In this document: positions 17,384-25,264 of the stretch, piece by piece
Layout of the letters: each line of letters starts with the position of its first letter
Position numbering within the stretch: the stretch's first letter is position 1
From: JACVRW01 sp035705985
GTDB lineage: Bacteria; Actinomycetota; Thermoleophilia; Solirubrobacterales; Thermoleophilaceae
DNA length: 44,090 nucleotides
Reading direction: 5' to 3'
NCBI GenBank assembly: GCA_035705985.1
Contig: DASSVP010000205.1
Span: 1 to 44,090 of the forward strand
Position numbers and translations under genes: made by a program
Notes under the pieces: model-generated
Database searches by the model: none
Told to the model about the DNA's origin: nothing
What the model saw: the letters and a program-made list of their open reading frames with translations, nothing else

Positions 17384-17412
17384 ATCAAAACCTCTCCACG
17401 CCGCAGCGTCAA
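17384..17412 (-). promoter_or_regulatory. candidate sigma-70-type promoter for mihF
   Basis: Read on the minus strand: TTGACG (17412-17407), 17-bp spacer, TTTGAT (17389-17384). The -35 box matches the consensus at five of six positions and the -10 at four. Transcription would start near 17377 and leave a leader of about 135 nt before the mIHF ATG at 17242. Confidence 0.4.
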
Positions 17413-17457
17413 CATCGCCTCGGGGAGCTCTGTCGCTAAGAGCGGGCTTTTCGTGGG

Positions 17458-17463
17458 TAAGGT
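17458..17463 (+). promoter_or_regulatory. -10 box of a probable leaderless pyk promoter
   Basis: TAAGGT fits the actinobacterial -10 pattern TAnnnT and lies exactly 9 nt before the pyk ATG at 17473. There is no Shine-Dalgarno sequence between them. With a start point about 7-9 nt after the -10 box, the mRNA would begin at or next to the ATG. No clear -35 box is seen. Confidence 0.4.
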
Positions 17464-17472
17464 CCAAACCGC

Positions 17473-18888
17473 ATGCGCTCGACGAAGATCGTGGCGACGA
17501 TCGGCCCCGCCTCCCAGGACCCAGGGGTCCTCCAGCAGATGGTCGAGGCGGGCATGGACGTCGCCCGGCTCAACTTCGCGCACGGCAGCTCGGAACAGCA
17601 CACCGAGATAGCGGCGGCGATCCGGGAGGGGGCAGAGCGCGCGGGCCGCGACGTCGCGATCCTCGGCGACCTGCCCGGCCCCAAGCTCCGGATCGGCCCC
17701 GTGGCCGGCGGCGTCGCCGAGCTGGCTCGTGACTCGCGCGTGGTGCTGACGCCCGAGTCCATGGAGGGCACGTCCGAGCGGCTGCCGGTGGCCTGGGAGG
17801 GCTTCGCCGAGCTGGTGGACAAGGGAGACGTGCTGTACCTGGCCGACGGCGCGGTTCGCCTGCGGGTGGGCGAGGTGCACGACGGCGAGGTGGTGACGAA
17901 GGTCGAGGTCGGCGGCAGCGTGGCCTCGCGGCAGGGGCTCAACCTGCCAAACGTCACGGTGTCCCTGCCCGCCGTCAGCGAGGAGGACATCTCCCTGATC
18001 GACGCCGGACTCGAGATGGGCGTCGACTTCTTCGCGCTCTCGTTCGTCCGGAGGCGCGAGGACCTCGACCCGGTTCGGGAGCACCTGGCGGCCCGGGACG
18101 TCCACGTGCCGCTGATCGCCAAGATCGAGAAGCCGCAGGCCGCGGCGAACGGCGAGGAGATCATCGAGGCGGCCGACGGCATCATGATCGCCCGCGGCGA
18201 CCTCGGCATCGAGCTCCCGATCGAGGAGGTGCCGCTCGTCCAGAAGCGGCTGCTGGCGCTCGCGGGGCGGCACGCGAAGCCAACGATCACCGCCACCCAG
18301 ATGCTGGAGTCGATGGTGCACTCCACGCGTCCCACGCGCGCCGAGGTGGCGGACGTGGCCAACGCGATCTTCGACGGCACCGACGCCGTGATGCTCTCCC
18401 AGGAGACGGCTGTGGGGAAGCACCCGGTGCTGGCGGTGCAGATGATGGCCTCGATCGCGCAGACGACCGAGCGCGAGCTGCCCTACGGCCGCTGGCTCGC
18501 AGAGCGCGGCCCACAGGCGAACAACCAGTACCACGCGCTTGCCTTCGGCGCCGTGGGCGGCGTCTACCAGCTGGGGCTGAAGTGCATCGTGTCGCCCACC
18601 AACACGGGCGCGACGGCGGGGCTGATCTCGGCCTACCGGCCGAAGGCGCCCGTGCTGGCCCTGTCGCCGTACCAGGAGGTCGTGCGCCGCTGCCAGCTCC
18701 TGTGGGGCGTCCACCCGCGGCTGCACGAGGAGCCGCTCGACACGCTCGACCTGATCGAGGCGTGCGCCCGAGTGGCCGAGCGCGAGGGCTTCGCGCAGAC
18801 CGGCGACATGATCGGGATCACGGCAGGGCTGCCCGCCGGCCGCGCGGGCGGGACCAACCTCTTCAAGGTGCACACCCTGGAGAGCTAG
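17473..18888 (+). CDS. pyk: pyruvate kinase
   Basis: 471 residues. Converts phosphoenolpyruvate and ADP to pyruvate and ATP in the last step of glycolysis. Seen: N-terminal STKIVATIGPAS, ARLNFAHGS (phosphate and metal binding), B domain about 73-160, LIAKIEKPQAA with the catalytic Lys, ADGIMIARGDLGIELP, TATQMLESM and a complete C domain (345-471). In GDLPGPKLRIG the residue at the place of Glu117 of rabbit muscle kinase is Lys71. Lys there is known to mark potassium-independent pyruvate kinases, so this enzyme is predicted not to need potassium. The ATG start gives the standard N-terminus. The stop shares a CTAG with the convergent CGNR gene. Confidence 0.96.
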   Translation: MRSTKIVATIGPASQDPGVLQQMVEAGMDVARLNFAHGSSEQHTEIAAAIREGAERAGRDVAILGDLPGPKLRIGPVAGGVAELARDSRVVLTPESMEGTSERLPVAWEGFAELVDKGDVLYLADGAVRLRVGEVHDGEVVTKVEVGGSVASRQGLNLPNVTVSLPAVSEEDISLIDAGLEMGVDFFALSFVRRREDLDPVREHLAARDVHVPLIAKIEKPQAAANGEEIIEAADGIMIARGDLGIELPIEEVPLVQKRLLALAGRHAKPTITATQMLESMVHSTRPTRAEVADVANAIFDGTDAVMLSQETAVGKHPVLAVQMMASIAQTTERELPYGRWLAERGPQANNQYHALAFGAVGGVYQLGLKCIVSPTNTGATAGLISAYRPKAPVLALSPYQEVVRRCQLLWGVHPRLHEEPLDTLDLIEACARVAEREGFAQTGDMIGITAGLPAGRAGGTNLFKVHTLES

Positions 18889-19448
18889 TGCCGCTGCCGC
18901 GCGCGGAAGGCCTTCGCCTTCTCGATGTTGCCGCAAGACTCCATCGTGCACCAGCGGCCTGAGCGGTTCTTCGACTTGTCGTAGAACGCCCACTCGCACT
19001 CGTCGCGCGGGCACGCCTTGAGCCGCTCCCAGCGGCCATGCTCCACGGCTGCGGCCACGATCGCCATCAGCCGCGCGATCGCGCCGTCCACGCCGACCGC
19101 GTCGGGCACGAGCTCAGGGTCGCGGCCGGGGACGAACCGGACGCGGACTCCGGCGCGCCGCACGGCGCGATCGAGCCGCTCCACGCGCCCCTTGTCGAGC
19201 GGCAGGCCGTTGTTCTGGAGAAGCACCGCGCGCAGCCCCTCGCGCACGTCGACGGCCCGCCTCAGGTCCGCCGCGCTCACGTCGTCGCCCGCCTCCATGA
19301 GCCCGCGCTCGGCGAACCAAGCTCGGAGAGCCTCCGGGCTGGCCAGCTCGTCCTCGCCCGACTCGAGGTCGACGCTGTTCACGAAGCGCTGGACGAGGTA
19401 GAGCGGCTGGGGGGCTGTCTTGGACGGAGTGGACTCTCCAGGCGCCAT
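18885..19448 (-). CDS. CGNR zinc-finger (ABATE domain) transcriptional regulator
   Basis: 187 residues from ATG at 19448; a TTG at 19457 would add three residues. The N-terminal part (about 15-135) fits the ABATE stress-response domain (YLVQRFVNSVDL, then the LRRAVDVREGLRAVL helix). The C-terminal CGNR zinc finger has Cys146, Cys151, Cys167 and Cys172 (KACPRDECEWAFYDKSKNRS, then WCTMESCGN). The family is taken to bind DNA. It is divergent from a small gene, and a tandem direct repeat lies between them. No SD is seen before the ATG; an A/T-rich TAAATT lies 12 nt upstream. The stop codon overlaps pyk by 4 bp (CTAG). Confidence 0.87.
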   Translation of the reverse strand: MAPGESTPSKTAPQPLYLVQRFVNSVDLESGEDELASPEALRAWFAERGLMEAGDDVSAADLRRAVDVREGLRAVLLQNNGLPLDKGRVERLDRAVRRAGVRVRFVPGRDPELVPDAVGVDGAIARLMAIVAAAVEHGRWERLKACPRDECEWAFYDKSKNRSGRWCTMESCGNIEKAKAFRARQRH

Positions 19449-19461
19449 AACTGGCAAAAGA

Positions 19462-19504
19462 ATTTAGCAGGTGATATGGTTCCCGACATAACGATTTAGC
19501 CGGT
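19462..19504. promoter_or_regulatory. tandem 11-bp direct repeats, candidate operator
   Basis: ATTTAGCAGGT (19462-19472) and ATTTAGCCGGT (19494-19504) differ at one base and are 32 bp apart centre to centre, close to three helical turns, so both face the same side of the DNA. They lie in an A/T-rich patch between the CGNR regulator and the divergent small gene. Autoregulation by the CGNR protein is a reasonable guess. Confidence 0.45.
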
Positions 19505-19556
19505 TACCTCACAAAGAGGCCGCGGAGGACGTTCTACCGGTGAAAGGAGAGCCGTC

Positions 19557-19799
19557 GTGACCGAGCCCATCACCATCACTCACAGCACCGAGGCGGACGC
19601 TCAGAGGGTCTGGCGCCTCGCGCTCCTGGACGACCGGCGGCCGCCCAAGGGACCGGCGCTGCTGGCGTACGCCGGCGGCGAGCTGCTCGCGGCGGTGGGG
19701 CTGCTCGACGGGCGCGCGGTGGCCGACCCGTTCCGGCCGACGGCCGACGTCGTGGACCTGCTGCGTCTCCGGGCGCGGCACGAGGAGGTGGCGGCATGA
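19557..19799 (+). CDS. small conserved protein of unknown function
   Basis: 80 residues from GTG at 19557 with the strong SD AAAGGAGAG about 6 nt upstream. The first half (ITITHSTEADAQRVWRLALL) looks like the start of a GNAT fold, and ALLAYAGGELLAAVGLLDGR resembles strands 2-3 of that fold. The protein then ends with DPFRPTADVVDLLRLRARH, without the acetyl-CoA loop. I recall similar small proteins in many Solirubrobacterales genomes; their role is unknown to me. It is a complete short gene rather than a broken acetyltransferase, judging by its SD and clean stop. Confidence 0.7.
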   Translation: MTEPITITHSTEADAQRVWRLALLDDRRPPKGPALLAYAGGELLAAVGLLDGRAVADPFRPTADVVDLLRLRARHEEVAA

Positions 19800-19895
19800 G
19801 CGCCGCACTTAGCTGGGCGGTGGCGAAGAGCAACGCCCCCAGGCCGGGCAGAAAGCGCCGAGTAGCCTAGGCCGCTTGGCACGGAAGGCATCCAC

Positions 19896-20828
19896 ATGAG
19901 CGCCCGCGGCTGGGCGCTGTTCGCCGCCGTCTCCGTGATCTGGGGCATGCCGTACCTGTTCATCAAGATCGCGGTAGACGAGCTGTCCCCCAGCGTCGTC
20001 GCGTGGTCGCGGCTCGCCCTGGCCGCCGCGGTGCTCCTGCCGGTCGCGTGGAAGCTCGGCGCGCTGCGCGGCCTGAGCGAGCGCTGGCGGATCCTCACGC
20101 TGTTCGCGGCCGTCGAGATGGCGGTGCCGTGGCCGCTGATCGGCTTCGGCGAGGTCCACATCAGCTCCTCGCTCGCCGCGATCCTGATCGCTGCCGTCCC
20201 GCTGTTCGTGGCGCTGCTCGCGCTCCGCTTCGACCACGCCGAGCGGCCAACCGCCACCCGACTCGCCGGGATGCTGATCGGCATCGCCGGCGTGGCGGCG
20301 CTCGTGGGCATCGACATCGGCGGCCGTGGCGACGAGCTGCTGGGCGCGCTCGCCATCCTGGTCGCGGCCTTCTGCTACGCGGTGGGCCCGATGATCGTGA
20401 AGCGCCGCCTCTCCGACGTGGACCCGCTCGGCCCGGTCGCCGCCTCGCTCGCGATCGCCACGCTGCTCGTCACGCCGTTCGCACTCGCGGACGTGCCGAC
20501 CGAGGCGCCGTCCGGCGACGTGGTCGCGTCGATCGTCGTGCTCGGCCTGATCTGCTCCGCGCTCGCCTTCCTGTTCTTCTTCCGGCTGATCGCCGAGGTC
20601 GGGCCGAGCCGCGCGACGGTGATCACCTACGTGAACCCCGTCGTGGCGCTGGCGCTCGGCGTGGCCATCCTCGACGAGAGCGTCACCGCCGGCGCGGTCG
20701 CGGGGCTGCTCCTGATCCTGGCCGGCTCCTGGCTCTCGACCGACGGACGCCTGCCCCCGGGCCTCGCCGGGCTGGCCGAGAGGGGCCGGCGCGCGTTTGG
20801 TGCACGGGGTTCTGAGGTAACTGGATAG
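19896..20828 (+). CDS. EamA/DMT-family transporter
   Basis: 310-residue inner-membrane protein with ten predicted helices arranged as two EamA repeats (about 5-140 and 148-285). Seen: VIWGMPYLFIKIAVDELSPS at the start of repeat 1 and the helix pair SRATVITYVNPVVALALGVA with ILDESVT in repeat 2, which is the classic EamA ending. Family members export amino acids, nucleosides or other metabolites; the substrate cannot be told. ATG start with SD GGAAGG about 8 nt upstream. The upstream 96 bp contains CCTAGG (19867-19872) and no other gene. Confidence 0.9.
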   Translation: MSARGWALFAAVSVIWGMPYLFIKIAVDELSPSVVAWSRLALAAAVLLPVAWKLGALRGLSERWRILTLFAAVEMAVPWPLIGFGEVHISSSLAAILIAAVPLFVALLALRFDHAERPTATRLAGMLIGIAGVAALVGIDIGGRGDELLGALAILVAAFCYAVGPMIVKRRLSDVDPLGPVAASLAIATLLVTPFALADVPTEAPSGDVVASIVVLGLICSALAFLFFFRLIAEVGPSRATVITYVNPVVALALGVAILDESVTAGAVAGLLLILAGSWLSTDGRLPPGLAGLAERGRRAFGARGSEVTG

Positions 20829-20925
20829 GCAAACCGGTGCCTTTGCGACCTGCCGTGGTCGCCAGAAAGATCCGAGGCTAGGCTGCCCTACTTCGGTGGC
20901 ACCATCTCGGGAGGGGGAACCCCGC

Positions 20926-23900
20926 ATGCAGGTCCGTGGTCCGATCGTCGCGCTCGTAGCGCTCGTCGTGTTGATTGCAGGCACCGGGACGGCCGAAGCG
21001 GCAAGCAGGCACGGCCTGGACATGTACACGGCGAAGGCGGACGCGAAGGCGCTGGCCGCGATTCGAAGCGGTGGCTACGACGTCGCCGAGTCGCATCTTG
21101 GCGGCGGCGACACCGTCGACCTGATCCTGACGGCGCGTGAGGCCGATCGGCTGCGCGGGCAGGGCGTCGACCTGAGCCTGAAGCGAAACGGGAAGGGCCA
21201 GACGGTTCGCCAGCAGGCCGATGCGATGGCCGTCGGGGGCTTCGACGTCTTCCGCTCCTATGACGAGCCCGGCGGCATCCGCGAGGAGCTCTACGCGCTC
21301 GCGAGGCGCAACCCCACGATCGCGAAGCTCGTGGTGATCGGCAAGACGATCCAGGGGCGCGAGATCATCGCGCTCAAGATCACCAGGGACGCCCGGCGGC
21401 TCGCGGACGGCGCGCGGCCGGCGTCGCTGTACATGGGCACGGTCCACGCGCGTGAGTGGATCGCCACCGAGATGACCCGCCGCCTGCTCCACCACTTCGT
21501 GGACGGCTACGGCGAGGACGCCGAGATCACGAACCTGGTCAACACGCGCGAGCTCTGGTTCATGCCGGTCGCGAACCCGGACGGGTACCAGTACACGTTC
21601 ACCGACGAGCGGCTCTGGCGCAAGAACCTGCGCAACAACGACAGCGATCCCGCGATCACCAACGCGGACGGCGTCGACCTGAACCGCAACTACGACGAGC
21701 GCTGGAACTACGACAACGAGGGCTCCTCGACCGAGATGTCGAGCCTGACCTATCGCGGCTCGGCGCCGGCCTCCGAGCCCGAGACGAAGGCCCACCAGGC
21801 CCTCATCGACCGGATGAAGTTCAAGTTCCTGCTCACCTACCACTCGTACGGACCGCTCCTGCTCTACCCGTACGGCTGGCAGGTCCAGACGCCGTCGTTC
21901 GACGACCCGCTCTTCGTCGAGTACACGGGGACCGATGCCAACCCGGCGGTCGAGGGGTTCGACCCCGGCGTGGGCGCCGATCTCTACACGACGAACGGCA
22001 CCACCGACGACTACGCCTACTCGAAGACGGGCGCGCTGAGCTGGACGCCCGAGCTGTCAGAGGGCTGTGAGGGCTGCGGCTTCGTCTTCCCCGACGACGA
22101 GGCGCTCGTGCAGGCCGAGTTCGAGAAGAACCTGCCGTTCGCACTCCGACTCGCGCGGTCGACGCCGGATCCCGCCAATCCCGCCGGCGCGACGATGAAG
22201 CCCTTCTATCTCGAGACCGCAAGCCTGGACCCGGAGAAGTCGGGCAACCCGCTCGGGAACTTCAAGTTCAGCGTCTCGTACGGCGACCCGCAGCCGGTCC
22301 AGGTGATCGCCAAGCGGAGCCTGGGAGCGGTGTCGCTCAAATACAGCATCAACGGGGCTGAGCCCGAGACCGCGCCGACCTCCGAGGCCTCGGGCGGTGA
22401 GCGCTACGGCGAAGGCGGCGACGTCTACTACCGCCTGATGCGCGGCGTCGTCACCGGGACGAGCCCCGGAGACGAGGTCAAGGTCTGGTTCGAGGATGCC
22501 GATAACCCGGCCGCGGCGAGCGACGCGTTCACGTACACGGTGCGGTCCGACAGCGGGCGGCGGATCCTCGTGGTCGCCGCGGAGGACTACAGCGGCATCT
22601 CGCCGCCCTACAGGCGGGGTCCGCTGTACCTGTCCTACTACCTCGACGCGCTGGCGGCGAAGGGCTACGAGGCCGACGTCTACGACGTCGACGCGAACGG
22701 CCGGCGAGCCCCGAGTCCGCTGGGCGTGCTCGGCCACTACGACGCGGTGATCTGGTACACCGGCGACGACATCATCACGCGCGACGGCGGGATGGTGCCG
22801 GGTACGGCCTCCCGCTTGGCGAACGACGAGATGCTCGCCATGCGCCAGTACGTCGAAGGCGGAGGCCGGCTTCTGTTCACCGGCAAGAACGCGGGCCTGC
22901 AGTATGCGCAGGGGTACGAGTTCGACCTCGAGCGCGGCGCGCCGTGTGACCCGAACACGGCCGGGGACGGGTGCCAGGACCTGTCCGACGACTTCCTGCA
23001 GTACTACCTGGGCGCCTATCTCTACAACGACGACGCCGGCACGAAGGCCAACGGAAGCCTCTACGACGTCGTCGGCGTGGACAGCCCGTTCAGCGGTCTG
23101 TCGTGGTCGTTCGGCGGCAACAGCGCGAACAACCAGGACCACAGCGCGTCGTTCATCGCGACGAGCGGGATCCTGCCCAAGCAGCAGTACCCGCAGTTCG
23201 ACAGCTGGGCGTCCGCCAAGTACAGCCGTCCCGGCGGCCCGTTCGATCCGCGTACGGGCTCGTACTATGCGTACTCGGGGATCGCCGACGTCTCCTACAA
23301 GCGGCTTACGCGCACGATCGACCTGACCGGCCAGACGAGCGGCAATCTGTCCTTCTGGATGTCGCGCGACACCGAGCCGGACTGGGACTACGTGTTCGTC
23401 GAGGCGCATACCGTCGGCCAGGACGACTGGACGACGCTGCCGGACGCCAACGGCCACACCAGTCAGAGCACGGGACCGAACGATCCCGATCTGTCCAGCT
23501 GCGCGGCCAACTGGCACGAGCTGCATCCCTGGCTCGCCCGCTACCAGACGTTCTCGGCACCGGGCGCCTGTACTCCCACGGGCACGAGCGGCGAGTGGCA
23601 CGCGGCCTCCGGGCGCTCCGACGGCTGGGAGCAGTGGTCGGTCGACCTCTCGCGCTACGCCGGCAAGCAGGTCGAGGTGTCCATCTCATACGCGAGCGAC
23701 TGGTCCATCCAGGGTCTGGGCGCGTTCGTCGACGACACGACCGTGTCCACCGGTGAGACGACCTCGTTCGAGGACGGGCTCGGGGGCTGGACGGTGGCGG
23801 GTCCGCCTCCGGGCAGCGCTCCCAACTCGAACGACTGGACCCGGACCACCGCGGGCGGCTTCCCCGAGGGCGCGGCGGTGTCGACGCCGTGGTCGATCTA

Positions 23901-23985
23901 CCTCGGGTTCGGAGTGGAGGGCATCTCGACGCCGGCCGCGCGCAGCAACGTGCTCGGTCGCGCGATGGAGTACCTGCTGCGTTGA
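20926..23985 (+). CDS. secreted M14 zinc carboxypeptidase with GATase-like and jelly-roll-like C-terminal domains
   Basis: 1019 residues. The ATG at 20926 has the SD GGGAGGGGG and starts a clear signal peptide (1-25, cleavage after TAEA). The M14 catalytic domain (about 105-420) has zinc ligands His174 and Glu177 (TVHAREW) and His306 (LTYHSYG), substrate-binding Asn253-Arg254 (VDLNRNYD) and catalytic Glu376 (SWTPELSE). A beta-rich stretch (430-540) follows, then a Rossmann-like class I GATase-type domain (about 545-690: RRILVVAAEDYSG, VIWYTGDD, GGRLLFTGKNAG). A beta-sandwich, MAM-like region (about 740-985) follows. The last residues (FGVEGISTPAARSNVLGRAM) look like the closing helix of the GATase fold, so the beta region is probably inserted into it. 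Digests peptides outside the cell. Confidence 0.9.
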   Translation: MQVRGPIVALVALVVLIAGTGTAEAASRHGLDMYTAKADAKALAAIRSGGYDVAESHLGGGDTVDLILTAREADRLRGQGVDLSLKRNGKGQTVRQQADAMAVGGFDVFRSYDEPGGIREELYALARRNPTIAKLVVIGKTIQGREIIALKITRDARRLADGARPASLYMGTVHAREWIATEMTRRLLHHFVDGYGEDAEITNLVNTRELWFMPVANPDGYQYTFTDERLWRKNLRNNDSDPAITNADGVDLNRNYDERWNYDNEGSSTEMSSLTYRGSAPASEPETKAHQALIDRMKFKFLLTYHSYGPLLLYPYGWQVQTPSFDDPLFVEYTGTDANPAVEGFDPGVGADLYTTNGTTDDYAYSKTGALSWTPELSEGCEGCGFVFPDDEALVQAEFEKNLPFALRLARSTPDPANPAGATMKPFYLETASLDPEKSGNPLGNFKFSVSYGDPQPVQVIAKRSLGAVSLKYSINGAEPETAPTSEASGGERYGEGGDVYYRLMRGVVTGTSPGDEVKVWFEDADNPAAASDAFTYTVRSDSGRRILVVAAEDYSGISPPYRRGPLYLSYYLDALAAKGYEADVYDVDANGRRAPSPLGVLGHYDAVIWYTGDDIITRDGGMVPGTASRLANDEMLAMRQYVEGGGRLLFTGKNAGLQYAQGYEFDLERGAPCDPNTAGDGCQDLSDDFLQYYLGAYLYNDDAGTKANGSLYDVVGVDSPFSGLSWSFGGNSANNQDHSASFIATSGILPKQQYPQFDSWASAKYSRPGGPFDPRTGSYYAYSGIADVSYKRLTRTIDLTGQTSGNLSFWMSRDTEPDWDYVFVEAHTVGQDDWTTLPDANGHTSQSTGPNDPDLSSCAANWHELHPWLARYQTFSAPGACTPTGTSGEWHAASGRSDGWEQWSVDLSRYAGKQVEVSISYASDWSIQGLGAFVDDTTVSTGETTSFEDGLGGWTVAGPPPGSAPNSNDWTRTTAGGFPEGAAVSTPWSIYLGFGVEGISTPAARSNVLGRAMEYLLR

Positions 23986-23998
23986 GCGCGCCGAACGG

Positions 23999-25249
23999 CT
24001 AGACCGGCGGTGCGGCGTTCTCGACCTCGCCCTTCACCTTCTCGAAGACGGTGAGGGCGCGGTCGAGGACGTCGCGCTCATGCGTGGCCATCACGCTCGT
24101 CCGGAGCAGCGCGCCGCCGCGCTGGACCGCCGGGTGGATCGCCACGTTCACGTAGACCCCGGCGTCGTAGAGCGCCTTCCAGAGCATCACCGCCTTCCAG
24201 TCGTCGCCCACGAGGACCGGGACGATCGGGGTGATGACGTCGGAGCCGTCGGGTAGCCGCTGCGGCTCCATGACGTCGTAGCCCAGGTCGGCGAGGCCGT
24301 CGTGCAGGTAGCGCGCGTTGTCGAGGACCGTCGCCATGAGCTGCGGCCCCTCGTCGGAGCGGACGATCTCGAGCGCGCCGCGCGCGGCGCCGATGGCGGC
24401 CGGCACGGCGGCGGCGGTGAACATGAACGAGCGCGACTGCACGCGCAGGAAGTCGACGACGTCGGCCGGCCCGGCGATGAAGCCGCCGCAGGAGGCGAGC
24501 GACTTCGAGAAGGTGCCCATGCGCAGGTCCACGTCGTCCTCGGCGTCCATCGCCTCGCATGTGCCGGCGCCGCGCGCGCCGAGCACGCCCACGCCGTGCG
24601 CCTCGTCGACCATCAGGCGGGCGCCGTGCTCGCGGCAGAGCGCCGCGATGTCGGGGATCGGCGCGAGGTCGCCCTCCATGGAGAACACGCCGTCGACCAC
24701 GACCAGGACGCCGCCGCCGTCGCTCTCCGAGCGCTTCAGCATCGACTCGAGCTTGTCGAGCCGGTTGTGGCGGAAGGGGCGGATGCGCGCGCGCGACATC
24801 GAGACGGCGTCGAGGATCGAGGCGTGGTCGCCGGAGTCGCAGATCACCGTGTCGCCGGGGCCCAGCAGGGTCGCGATCGCGCCCGTGTTGGCGAGGTAGC
24901 CGGTGGTGAAGACGAGCGCGGCCTCGGTGCCCATGAAGTCCGCCAGCTCCTGCTCGAGCTCGAGGTGCAGCGAGAGCGTTCCGTTCAGGAAGCGCGAGCC
25001 CGTCAGCCCGGTGCCGAAGCGCTCGAGCGCGTCGCGCGCCGCGTCCTTCACCCGCTCGTCGCCGGTCAGGCCGAGGTAGTTGTTCGACCCGAGCATGATG
25101 CGCTCGCGGCCCTCCATCTCCACGACGGGGCCGGCGGGCCCCTCGAGGACGCGGAAGTAGGGCATCAGGTCGTGGTCGCGGGCGGCCTGGAGCTGCTCCA
25201 GCCGCTCGTGGCTCCGTGCCTTCTCGAATAGATCGATAGCAGTAGGCAT
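23999..25249 (-). CDS. PLP-dependent alpha-oxoamine synthase-family acyltransferase (KBL/AONS/SPT type)
   Basis: 416 residues, fold-type I aminotransferase class II. It condenses an acyl-CoA with an amino acid such as glycine, alanine or serine. Seen: substrate and PLP contacts GSNNYLGL, GTGLTGSRFLNG, His142 (DSGDHASIL, ring stacking), Asp215 and His218 (VDEAHGVGVLG) and the PLP lysine Lys249 (GTFSKSLASCGG). It could be 2-amino-3-ketobutyrate CoA ligase, 8-amino-7-oxononanoate synthase or serine palmitoyltransferase-like. No tdh or bio gene is nearby, and the divergent GNAT-like neighbour is one I recall beside SPT/AONS-like genes elsewhere, which leans toward lipid or secondary chemistry. 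Start codons of the two divergent genes are only 15 bp apart. Confidence 0.88.
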   Translation of the reverse strand: MPTAIDLFEKARSHERLEQLQAARDHDLMPYFRVLEGPAGPVVEMEGRERIMLGSNNYLGLTGDERVKDAARDALERFGTGLTGSRFLNGTLSLHLELEQELADFMGTEAALVFTTGYLANTGAIATLLGPGDTVICDSGDHASILDAVSMSRARIRPFRHNRLDKLESMLKRSESDGGGVLVVVDGVFSMEGDLAPIPDIAALCREHGARLMVDEAHGVGVLGARGAGTCEAMDAEDDVDLRMGTFSKSLASCGGFIAGPADVVDFLRVQSRSFMFTAAAVPAAIGAARGALEIVRSDEGPQLMATVLDNARYLHDGLADLGYDVMEPQRLPDGSDVITPIVPVLVGDDWKAVMLWKALYDAGVYVNVAIHPAVQRGGALLRTSVMATHERDVLDRALTVFEKVKGEVENAAPPV

Positions 25250-25250
25250 A

Positions 25251-25256
25251 TAAGGT
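25251..25256 (+). promoter_or_regulatory. -10 box of a probable leaderless promoter for the GNAT-like gene
   Basis: TAAGGT, the same hexamer as before pyk, lies 8 nt before the GTG at 25265. There is no SD between it and the start codon. The 15-bp gap between the divergent starts cannot hold two ordinary promoters with leaders. The overlapping TATAAG (25249-25254) is an alternative reading. Confidence 0.35.
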
Positions 25257-25264
25257 CCCGCGCC

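Noticed and set aside
19557..19799. Truncated GNAT acetyltransferase (pseudogene)
   Set aside because: The short protein has a strong SD, a clean stop and a conserved-looking end, and nothing resembling the missing acetyl-CoA loop follows, so it is called a complete small gene.
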